Shown: positions 7,315 to 13,289 of the stretch, one piece after another
Layout of the letters: every line of letters starts with the position of its first letter
How positions within the stretch are numbered: position 1 is the stretch's first letter
Virus record (IMG/VR): IMGVR_UViG_3300006108_000057
Location: 1 to 24,749 of that record
From: a virus
DNA length: 24,749 nucleotides
Reading direction: 5' to 3' (one strand)
Position numbers and translations under genes: made by a program
Notes under the pieces: model-generated
Database searches by the model: none
Told to the model about the DNA's origin: nothing
Seen by the model: the letters and a program-made list of their open reading frames with translations, nothing else

Positions 7315-7910
7315 ATATATCCTCTCTGTTTACATTTATCGAAATGATATCTTGTCATTCCGCTAGGACTACCTTGTTTATTACAATGTGGGCATACAAC
7401 TTTCGGTTGACTAGATTTGGCCAATCTCAGGTTATACTTATGTTCTTCCGTTAGTTGTTTCCCAACTTGTGCTAATCTTATTTTTTCCTTATGTTCCGGA
7501 GAAAGACTACCACGTGATTTTCCTAATTTTGCTAATCTCATTTTTTGCCGAGTTTCATCCAAGTGAGTTTTACCAAACATAGGATGGTCTCTTTCTTTGA
7601 ATGCTGCCGAAAATTTGTTGGAAGTTTGCTTTGCACCATTCAAACATAACGAGTCATTAAATAATTTATTGTGCATCTCTATCTCTAATTGCAAAGCATC
7701 TTCTTTCGTATCAAATGTTTCAATAATAGTTTTCTTCAGTAAATGTCTTTCATTTTTTAATAAGTATTTATATCGCAGACACCTTTCAGTTTTTCCTTTA
7801 GATGAACCGAAATAATCTTTTGTATTTTCTGGTGTTGCTCCGGATGCATACTTTGATCCTATATAAAATTCACCAGTTACAATATGTGTTACTTGATATA
7901 CATACGGCAT
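7299..7910 (-). CDS. GIY-YIG homing endonuclease
   Basis: 203 residues. N-terminal GIY-YIG domain: YVYQVTHIVTGEFYIGSK (3-20), then DYFGSSKGK (32-40), with the likely metal-binding Glu in LQLEIEMHN (76 or 78). Next are NUMOD3-type DNA-binding repeats: HPMFGKTHLDETRQKM (109-124), SLSPEHKEKIRLAQVGK (135-151) and LTEEHKYNLRLAK. A C-terminal zinc finger CPHC ... HFDKC (Cys173, Cys176, His189, Cys193) follows. Its ATG lies 6 bases after the stop of the LamG protein gene and its last 16 bases overlap the start of the downstream fibre gene, so it fills the whole gap. This is the layout of a free-standing homing gene that has split a gene, as with mobE in Aeromonas phage nrdA. Confidence 0.92.
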   Translation of the reverse strand: MPYVYQVTHIVTGEFYIGSKYASGATPENTKDYFGSSKGKTERCLRYKYLLKNERHLLKKTIIETFDTKEDALQLEIEMHNKLFNDSLCLNGAKQTSNKFSAAFKERDHPMFGKTHLDETRQKMRLAKLGKSRGSLSPEHKEKIRLAQVGKQLTEEHKYNLRLAKSSQPKVVCPHCNKQGSPSGMTRYHFDKCKQRGYIWQQP

Positions 7911-7916
7911 TATATT

Positions 7917-9281
7917 TTATAAGTTATAGGTGTTCAGTGTTTTATAACTTGTGTCGCTTGGGGTGTAATTAAAAGTAAAATAGCCACCTGTTTGATAAAC
8001 AGTTACATAAGGGAAAAGCTCTTGTGTTGCGGGTAATCCAGTAACAGTTGTTAAAGTTGTACCATTTAATTTAATAATGGTTGTGCCAGCATCTCTGTCA
8101 ATTAAAAATTCGTATTCATCTCCAGTTGCGCCAGAAAGACCAGAACCCGCAACATCAGTTACAACGCTACCGCCAGAATATTTGTGAACAATTCCGCGGG
8201 CTGAAATTGCTTGAACTTGGACTGTTGTATACCAATTTGCAGCCGCACCGCTACTAGCACCAGTTACCGGGGCTCCAGAACTATTGCAAGCAAATCCAAT
8301 ATAGCCGTCATTGCTACCAGTAACAGAACCAGTAACTTTAAATTTCCATGCCCATTTTCCAGTAATGGGGATTGACATGGTGCTTGGAAAACCAGAATAG
8401 TTTGCTGAAGAATTATTTAAATATAAATTTCCATCAGCAAGGGTGGCTCCTGAACTTGTAGTGACATTTACTGATAATGGATTACCAACAGCATAATTCC
8501 CCGCCGTCGCACTTGTCAGCGTAGGCACATCCAACATCGAATCATAGGTCGTACCTGCTGTCAGCGAGATGTTGTTACAAGTCCAGTTATTACCATTACC
8601 AGATCTATCTGCGCCTAATGTGGTCGTGCTAGTGTTGTTGCTAAACGGTAAGTAGAAACCGTTAGTGCCATAAGTGCCAGTGTACTTAAGTGGCTGCCAT
8701 ACACCTGTTGTTGCGTTAAATGCTCCAAAAGATGTGGGGGTTAAGGCTTGACCGTCAATGAAGTTGACTTCGGCTTGGTATCCATCCCAAAATCCTGCAT
8801 TACCGTCATAGCAACTCAGATACATTGGGCTTGATGCCGTATTAACTGCGGTGTTTGTGTTTTGAGCGGCTACGTTGTATGAAGAATAGGATGTTATTAA
8901 AGATCCATTCACATACATCAATACACGATTAGTCGATGTGGCTTGTGTTGTATCAACAGCAACAACAATGTGATACCAAGATGATGGGTCACGATACACC
9001 GCATTTGTTAAAGTTGCGGAAACTCCGTTGAAATCAAATCTTAAAACATCGGCTGAAGTTATTTGCACATCAAAGAATGTACTTGCTGAATTACCAGCGG
9101 CAAATATATTTTGTGAAACACCGAGTTTTCCTCGCTTTACCCATGTAGATAAAGTGAATTTCTGTTGATTACTGGTAACACTTGGAGTTCTATTCAAATA
9201 CGCACTCGCACTGCTACGAAAGCGCAACGATTTCTGGATATTGTACCCACTGGTACCACTTGCTAATACTGGAAATGTCAT
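7917..9281 (-). CDS. LamG (concanavalin A-like) tail fibre/adhesin protein, probable N-terminal half
   Basis: 454 residues. Residues about 15-180 form a LamG/concanavalin-like jelly roll: KSLRFRSSASAYLNR, then FTLSTWVKRGKLG (43-55), WYHIVVAVDTT and LMYVNGSLITSY. A short linker mentions FIDGQALTP and DRSGNGNNW, then a second SPRY-like beta sandwich runs from about 285 (GKWAWKFKVTG ... GYIGFACN ... YEFLIDRDAGTTIIKLNG) to the end, SYKTLNTYNL. Such proteins are typical of phage host-recognition structures and normally continue past NTYNL into DUF7483-type repeats, which here form a separate gene after the GIY-YIG insertion. ATG lies 2 bases after the preceding gene. Carbohydrate or cell-surface binding is inferred from the fold. 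Confidence 0.8.
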   Translation of the reverse strand: MTFPVLASGTSGYNIQKSLRFRSSASAYLNRTPSVTSNQQKFTLSTWVKRGKLGVSQNIFAAGNSASTFFDVQITSADVLRFDFNGVSATLTNAVYRDPSSWYHIVVAVDTTQATSTNRVLMYVNGSLITSYSSYNVAAQNTNTAVNTASSPMYLSCYDGNAGFWDGYQAEVNFIDGQALTPTSFGAFNATTGVWQPLKYTGTYGTNGFYLPFSNNTSTTTLGADRSGNGNNWTCNNISLTAGTTYDSMLDVPTLTSATAGNYAVGNPLSVNVTTSSGATLADGNLYLNNSSANYSGFPSTMSIPITGKWAWKFKVTGSVTGSNDGYIGFACNSSGAPVTGASSGAAANWYTTVQVQAISARGIVHKYSGGSVVTDVAGSGLSGATGDEYEFLIDRDAGTTIIKLNGTTLTTVTGLPATQELFPYVTVYQTGGYFTFNYTPSDTSYKTLNTYNL

Positions 9282-9283
9282 AA

Positions 9284-9736
9284 TTAAGCCACCGCTAAAG
9301 ATTGACCCTGCATGTATAAGTTTGTTCCATCAGAGCGGAACACGAAGAAGTCTTTTGCACCTGCCGCAGTACTAAGAGTAGGAGCAACACCAGATGGGAA
9401 CTTGAATACTGAGTTCCATGTTAGTGTGCGTGATCCTGTGGCATCTTGAATGACTGCTAGTGCATAGAAAGCACCATTCTGCAAAGTAGCAGGAGCAGCC
9501 AGTGTACGATTACCACCCAAAGTTACAGCAGCAACTTGACCTGCTTGTACGTTCCAAGAAATAGTGGCACCATCTGTTAATGTCTGTTGTGGAGAATATG
9601 CAGTACCAACAATAGAGACATTCTGAGCAGTATCAATAGTCAACGCTGTGACATTATTACTCTGCAAATTGAACGATGTGGAGGTTAATGTACCAATCGT
9701 GTTGGATAATACCGTACTTTTAACTTGTGTTGTCAT
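9284..9736 (-). CDS. Small tail fibre protein
   Basis: 150 residues. The first ~45 residues (MTTQVKSTVLSNTIGTLTST ... LQSNN ... TIDTAQNVSI) match the start of the S74 fibre protein at 12355-13248, so they are probably an attachment or trimerisation module used twice. The rest, GATISWNVQAGQVAAVTLGG and the final FFVFRSDGTNLYMQGQSLAVA, is a beta-type fibre tip found in many phage tail proteins (the FF.FRSDGTN motif is common there). The ribosome-binding site AGGTAGGA lies inside the end of the preceding micro-ORF. No enzymatic motif is visible. It probably works with the LamG protein, whose gene begins 2 bases later. Confidence 0.65.
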   Translation of the reverse strand: MTTQVKSTVLSNTIGTLTSTSFNLQSNNVTALTIDTAQNVSIVGTAYSPQQTLTDGATISWNVQAGQVAAVTLGGNRTLAAPATLQNGAFYALAVIQDATGSRTLTWNSVFKFPSGVAPTLSTAAGAKDFFVFRSDGTNLYMQGQSLAVA

Positions 9737-9737
9737 T

Positions 9738-9766
9738 TTAGATTCCTACCTTTGCTTTTAATGCTG
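9738..9766 (-). repeat. 29-bp direct repeat, copy 1 (C-terminus plus ribosome-binding site)
   Basis: Identical over 29 bases to 12355-12383 and matching 12203-12231 at 24 of 29 positions. On the minus strand it encodes ..ALKAKVGI-stop and contains AAAGGTAGGA just before the next ATG. Confidence 0.85.
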
Positions 9767-9782
9767 TAATTAAATTTGCCAT
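9738..9782 (-). CDS. 14-residue micro-ORF, remnant fibre C-terminus
   Basis: MANLITALKAKVGI then stop. Its ATG overlaps the stop of the upstream gene (TAATG), and its end is identical in DNA to the end of the S74 fibre gene. The same bases supply the ribosome-binding site of the next gene. It may be a leader peptide for coupling or simply a recombination scar. Confidence 0.35.
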   Translation of the reverse strand: MANLITALKAKVGI

Positions 9783-10003
9783 TATTTAAGTCCTTCTAAA
9801 AAGGTTTTAACCTGCTCGGCCGTCATAGGATTGCCGTCTGCGTCTTGTAACTCTACACCATTAGCAAGATCGGCTTTGAATTGCTGGTAGTCGGTGTTGG
9901 CGGGTGCGAGGGGTATGATTGATTCAATATTTCCAGATTTTAATACACCACCCAAAAAATCAGATTTGGTTTCTTCGTTAAATGAATTGATTAGTTTATA
10001 CAT
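9782..10003 (-). CDS. Small conserved-type phage protein of the fibre region
   Basis: 73 residues, soluble, no signal peptide or membrane segment. The middle, PLAPANTDYQQFKADLANG (32-50), resembles small proteins found beside tail-fibre genes in many phages, where a P.DP.NTDYQ.F..W(L/I) pattern is frequent. It ends EQVKTFLEGLK. The start is supported by GGAG about 9 bases upstream. It begins one base after the stop of the upstream fibre gene and its stop overlaps the start of a micro-ORF (TAATG). Function unknown; a fibre accessory or assembly factor is a reasonable guess from position. Confidence 0.6.
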   Translation of the reverse strand: MYKLINSFNEETKSDFLGGVLKSGNIESIIPLAPANTDYQQFKADLANGVELQDADGNPMTAEQVKTFLEGLK

Positions 10004-10004
10004 T

Positions 10005-11147
10005 TTATAACTCCGAACTAAATGTCAACTGACCTTGGTTAATCATAAATGCATATAGTGTATTAGCAGTATCACCAACAGTTGACATTGCGCCAGTATA
10101 ATTTAACTGAACATACGCAGAATCTTGATACCCAGTAGCTGTAGGTGTTACACCACCAACAGCTACACTACCTGTTGTACTATCAACATAAGTACCTGAA
10201 TATATAACTCGAACAGTACCAGTTGAGTTTGTTGCTATCGTGGGTGATGCACGTAATGCCACAGGTAATTGAAACCCAACAAATTTAGTTGTAGCTGCTC
10301 TTGTAGTCATTATGAAAGGATTGGCGTAAGTTGCTGCACTGATATATTGATAATACCGCTGGCACAACGCCAATTCCTGACCATACTGACGATACTCAAA
10401 ACTGCTGGCTACTGAGCCAACCTCTAGCTGTACGCCTGTGATGTAGAAGGTTGCGCCGGATGTGCCGACTACGCTGACTGCTCCTGTGGCAGAAAGGTAG
10501 TTTGAGCCAGCCCATGAACTAGCAGTACCGCTAAATGAAGAACCCATACCAAGACCAAAATTGACACGAATAGAACCAGCACTAGACGAGCCAACCCATG
10601 TTCCGCTAGTATCGCCAGCAATAGTTACACTAATTGATGTCCAAGTATTAGCCGAAGAAACTGTATAAGTAAATGGATAACTTCTGCCTTGGGTGGCATT
10701 TTGAATAGAACCACCAAATGTTCCTGTTAATGATGAATAAACTTGGAAAGATAAGGTGACGGTTTTAGCATTAGCAGTACCCCATCCTAAATCGGATGTA
10801 TTAAATCCTTCTATTGTTTGCTGTACTCCAAAATAATCATTTGTACCAATAGAATATGCTGATTGTGATGTCAATCCAAGATAATTGCTAAATCCTACTG
10901 GTGAAGTTACTGAACCAGCATTTTGTTGAACTGCAAATTTAGATGCTACGGATTGAAAATAAACCCACCTGTCTAATGTATATATATTGGTAGCCGTTGC
11001 ACTAGGAGTTGTAGAAGCCCCCGCATTACGCTGGTCAATCACCATCGCACCGTTAATGATACGGTTACGCATTACGCTGGATGCTGGACTGAATGCCGCA
11101 CCTGTACTACTTGTTAATTTATCTACTGCTAATTGTCCGTATGCCAT
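10005..11147 (-). CDS. Tail fibre protein with carbohydrate-binding-like domain
   Basis: 380 residues. The N-terminus MAYGQLAVDKLTSSTGAAF is a short shaft-like start. Residues 27-50 read RNRIINGAMVIDQRNAGAS ... YTLDRW, a motif found at the start of a jelly-roll (carbohydrate-binding-module-like) domain in many phage tail proteins. That domain closes near 240-265 with FYITGVQLEVGSVASSFEYR and is followed by QELALCQRYYQYI, again a standard junction. The C-terminal ~110 residues are a beta-rich tip (LRASPTI ... AYVQLNYTGAMSTV). Start supported by AAGGGG 8 bases upstream. It probably recognises host glycans; ligand unknown. Complete, with no sign of truncation. Confidence 0.75.
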   Translation of the reverse strand: MAYGQLAVDKLTSSTGAAFSPASSVMRNRIINGAMVIDQRNAGASTTPSATATNIYTLDRWVYFQSVASKFAVQQNAGSVTSPVGFSNYLGLTSQSAYSIGTNDYFGVQQTIEGFNTSDLGWGTANAKTVTLSFQVYSSLTGTFGGSIQNATQGRSYPFTYTVSSANTWTSISVTIAGDTSGTWVGSSSAGSIRVNFGLGMGSSFSGTASSWAGSNYLSATGAVSVVGTSGATFYITGVQLEVGSVASSFEYRQYGQELALCQRYYQYISAATYANPFIMTTRAATTKFVGFQLPVALRASPTIATNSTGTVRVIYSGTYVDSTTGSVAVGGVTPTATGYQDSAYVQLNYTGAMSTVGDTANTLYAFMINQGQLTFSSEL

Positions 11148-11157
11148 TTCGTTCCCC

Positions 11158-12108
11158 TTATAGAATTACCCAGCGACTGGTTGAACCTACGGTGACGTTT
11201 GCCGTATTCGCAATGGTCATTGGACCAACAGATATAGCATTTGTACCTGCTGGTAGTGTATAACTTGATGAAACTGTGTTACTATTTAGAAGTAATCCGT
11301 TAGGTGCTGATATAAATCCAGTGAACACTCGTGCCATCACCACGTCACCTGCGGTTGCCGCAGTGGTCAATGTGATAGAACTAGTAGAAGTTTCAGTGTA
11401 ATCATATCCAGGTAACTGTGCAACACCGTTGATAAACACTTCAACCTGATTTGAACCAGGTGAATATACTGGTGTATTGAATACAGTCTGCCCTGCGGTT
11501 GCTGTGGTATTAGCAAACACAGATGACATGGTAGAATATGCAACATTAGATGATGAGTATCCAGATACCTGAACGTATACTAAATCACCTGCTGCCAATC
11601 CAGTGTTGAATGTGATAGATGTTGTGGTTGTTTCTGTATAGTCTGTGTTAGCAGCCTGTGCAACACCATCAATGAATACAGATAACTGATTAGCACCTAC
11701 GGTATAAGTTGGTGTAACAAATACAGTCTGACCTGCTGTTGCAGTAATCAATTTGTTGGTACTAGTAACAGTAACAATAGTATTACCAGAACCACCGCCA
11801 CCACCACCTGTATTTGCCTTAGCAAAAGCAGCATTAGCAGTAGCATAAGCAGCATTAGCAGTATTGTATGCGTTCTGAGCACTTGCACCAGAGTTAGCAG
11901 CAGCAAATGCAGCATTAGCAGTGATGTATGCTGAGTTAGCAGTGGAATATGCAGTGTTTGCAGTGTTTGATGAGTAGACTAAAGCAGATGCAACATTGAC
12001 TGTATTGATGGTTACACCAGTGGTGGTGATGTTTGTACTTCCATCAATAACTTGTGTTGATCCTACTGTTAATCCGTTTTTGACAACGAAATTGTTTTGG
12101 TTAGCCAT
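11158..12108 (-). CDS. Tail fibre protein with alanine-heptad shaft and two tandem beta modules
   Basis: 316 residues. The N-terminal region (FVVKNGLTVGSTQVIDGSTN, residues 7-26) is a beta start seen in many fibres. Residues 49-99 are alanine/asparagine heptads (AYSTANSAYITANAAFAAAN ... AYATANAAFAKAN) of the same kind as in the 2111-residue fibre. A glycine linker GGGGGGSG (101-108) follows, then two copies of one module: TATAGQTVFVTPTYTVGANQ onward (122-183) and TATAGQTVFNTPVYSPGSNQ onward (202-263), each with VFI.GVAQ and DYTET. The end is a small beta cap (TANVTVGSTSRWVIL). It reads as shaft, hinge and paired knobs of a trimeric fibre. Upstream lies a tandem 10-base repeat; no exact late promoter was seen. 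Confidence 0.75.
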   Translation of the reverse strand: MANQNNFVVKNGLTVGSTQVIDGSTNITTTGVTINTVNVASALVYSSNTANTAYSTANSAYITANAAFAAANSGASAQNAYNTANAAYATANAAFAKANTGGGGGGSGNTIVTVTSTNKLITATAGQTVFVTPTYTVGANQLSVFIDGVAQAANTDYTETTTTSITFNTGLAAGDLVYVQVSGYSSSNVAYSTMSSVFANTTATAGQTVFNTPVYSPGSNQVEVFINGVAQLPGYDYTETSTSSITLTTAATAGDVVMARVFTGFISAPNGLLLNSNTVSSSYTLPAGTNAISVGPMTIANTANVTVGSTSRWVIL

Positions 12109-12130
12109 TTCGGTTCACTATCCCCTATGG

Positions 12131-12150
12131 TTGTGTTAAGTTGTGTTAAG
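12131..12150. repeat. Tandem 10-bp repeat
   Basis: TTGTGTTAAG occurs twice back to back, followed by a decayed third copy (TCGTTTAACT). It lies 23-42 bases upstream of the start of the fibre gene ending at 12108. An adjacent A+T-only inverted repeat (AATACT/AGTATT, 12161-12179) follows. Function unknown. Confidence 0.6.
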
Positions 12151-12202
12151 TCGTTTAACTAATACTTTTATTTAGTATTTTTTATAAGTTAAAATATACG
12201 AT

Positions 12203-12231
12203 TTATATGCCTACTTTTGCCTTTAACGCTG
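12203..12231 (-). repeat. 29-bp repeat, diverged copy 3
   Basis: Matches copies at 9738-9766 and 12355-12383 at 24 of 29 bases while still encoding ALKAKVGI-stop, which suggests protein-level conservation for some time after duplication. Confidence 0.7.
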
Positions 12232-12289
12232 CAATTTCAGCAACCTGTTGTGCAACTAATGTGGCCAGTTCAGGATGGTGTTTAGCCAT
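12203..12289 (-). CDS. 28-residue micro-ORF ending in ALKAKVGI
   Basis: MAKHHPELATLVAQQVAEIA then ALKAKVGI and stop. It ends with the same eight residues as the S74 fibre protein, though its DNA differs at 5 of the last 29 bases, mostly silently. The Val/Leu/Ala heptad spacing (LATLVAQQVAEIAALKAKV) would continue a coiled-coil end like that of the S74 chaperone. It may be a decayed duplicate or a short coiled-coil peptide; no good ribosome-binding site is seen. Confidence 0.4.
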   Translation of the reverse strand: MAKHHPELATLVAQQVAEIAALKAKVGI

Positions 12290-12327
12290 CCCGGTAGGCG
12301 TGGATCTTGTTCAGTAGCCCAGTTCAT
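12256..12327 (-). CDS. 23-residue micro-ORF
   Basis: MNWATEQDPRLPGWLNTILN then WPH and stop. Its ATG overlaps the stop of the 8-codon ORF before it (TAATG), so it could be translated by re-initiation. It overlaps the next micro-ORF in another frame. Function unknown; it may be spurious. Confidence 0.25.
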   Translation of the reverse strand: MNWATEQDPRLPGWLNTILNWPH

Positions 12328-12353
12328 TATTTAACTTGTATCGTGCTTGCCAT
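12327..12353 (-). pseudogene. 8-codon ORF MASTIQVK, possible remnant of a fibre N-terminus
   Basis: It starts one base after the S74 gene's stop and carries a good ribosome-binding site (AGGTAGGA) supplied by that gene's end. The eight residues resemble the first residues of the fibre genes starting at 19620 (MTTTLQLRR) and 20150 (MSTYQLQMRR), then stop. This could be a truncated fibre start or chance. Confidence 0.25.
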
Positions 12354-12354
12354 G

Positions 12355-12383
12355 TTAGATTCCTACCTTTGCTTTTAATGCTG
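12355..12383 (-). repeat. 29-bp direct repeat, copy 2
   Basis: 3' end of the S74 fibre gene, identical to 9738-9766. It contains the last codons (ALKAKVGI-stop) and AGGTAGGA placed correctly for the ATG at 12353. Confidence 0.85.
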
Positions 12384-13248
12384 CGTTGTCGGATTGAAGT
12401 GCAGTAACTTGGACTGAGAGTTCTTTAATAGCGGCTACCAATAATGGGATGATCTCCGTGTAAGCAACACCCAAGTATTCCGTGTCATCATCTGAACCAG
12501 AAATTTTTGATACTGATACGGCTTCAGGCAATACGGCTTGAACATCTTGAGCAATTAAAAAAGCTCTGCTTGTTCCTTCTGGGTCTGCTTTATACCTTCC
12601 TGTTACTGAACGCAGTGATGCAACTTTTGTAGTCGCATTTTCAATTGGAATCAAATCTGTTTTTAAGCGTTCATCAGAATTTGATGTCCAAGATGTTGCG
12701 CTAGTGCTGCTTAAATAAACACCTGTAGTGCCACTAGAAGCAATATAAAATTGACCGGGGCTTGAAGTAACAGGACCAACCAACCATTTTGTTGTACCAG
12801 AATTACTAGATAAAGTGAAACCGTTACCAGCATAATTTACGCTTGTAGTTCCCACCAGCAAGTTGCCGCTGGAGTCGATACGCATTACCTCAGTAGCTCC
12901 GGCCCCTTGAAAAAATCTAATATCTGTATTTCCCCACAAACCTATGCTTGTGACTGCCGGATGTGTTATTCCCCCAGCAGTTGCTGCTGCGCTATTTGTG
13001 AATAAAATATAGTTATCGTTATTAGCATAAGTTGAAGCAGAATCTCTTAAACCTAATACTTGAACAGCAGAAGCATCTGCCGTAACAGATAATTTTGCTC
13101 CGTTATTTGCAGTTGTTGTACCGATTGCCACGTTCTGGCTAGTATCTACAGTTACCGCAGTCGTATTGTTGGACTGCAAATACAGTGGAGTTGCTGTCAC
13201 TGTTCCAATCGTATTACTTAGAGTTGAACTTAAAACTTTTGTTGTCAT
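12355..13248 (-). CDS. Tail fibre protein with peptidase S74 (endosialidase-type) intramolecular chaperone
   Basis: 297 residues. N-terminal adaptor (MTTKVLSSTLSNTIGTVTAT ... LQSNN, 1-45) shared with the protein at 9284-9736. A beta fibre body follows with FRS-type repeats (VMRIDSSGNLLVGTTS, 121-136). From residue 191 the C-terminal chaperone begins: SDERLK (191-196), the Ser/Lys self-cleavage dyad of peptidase S74, then FLIAQDVQAVLPEAV and YTEIIPLLVAAIKEL, ending in a coiled coil (LSVQVTALQSDNAALKAKV). In this family the chaperone folds the trimer and cuts itself off at the Ser. It has its own late promoter 34 bases upstream, and its final codons form a 29-bp repeat carrying a ribosome-binding site. 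Confidence 0.92.
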   Translation of the reverse strand: MTTKVLSSTLSNTIGTVTATPLYLQSNNTTAVTVDTSQNVAIGTTTANNGAKLSVTADASAVQVLGLRDSASTYANNDNYILFTNSAAATAGGITHPAVTSIGLWGNTDIRFFQGAGATEVMRIDSSGNLLVGTTSVNYAGNGFTLSSNSGTTKWLVGPVTSSPGQFYIASSGTTGVYLSSTSATSWTSNSDERLKTDLIPIENATTKVASLRSVTGRYKADPEGTSRAFLIAQDVQAVLPEAVSVSKISGSDDDTEYLGVAYTEIIPLLVAAIKELSVQVTALQSDNAALKAKVGI

Positions 13249-13281
13249 TTTAGATTATCCTTAGTTTAATCTTGTTTATTC

Positions 13282-13289
13282 TATTTATA
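13282..13289 (-). promoter_or_regulatory. T4-type late promoter for the S74 fibre gene
   Basis: Exact TATAAATA on the minus strand, 34 bases before the start codon at 13248, overlapping the stop of the upstream giant fibre gene (13285). Confidence 0.72.

Noticed and set aside
7299-7910. Group I intron carrying the GIY-YIG gene
   Set aside because: Only 6 bases separate the upstream stop from the nuclease start and its end overlaps the next gene, leaving no room for a ribozyme core; a free-standing homing gene fits better.
12161-12179. AATACT/AGTATT stem as a terminator
   Set aside because: Six A-T pairs only, and on the transcribed minus strand it is not followed by a U run; too weak to call.
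6295-13248. Diversity-generating retroelement acting on a fibre tip
   Set aside because: No reverse transcriptase frame, no template/variable repeat pair and no adenine-biased mismatches were seen in the window.
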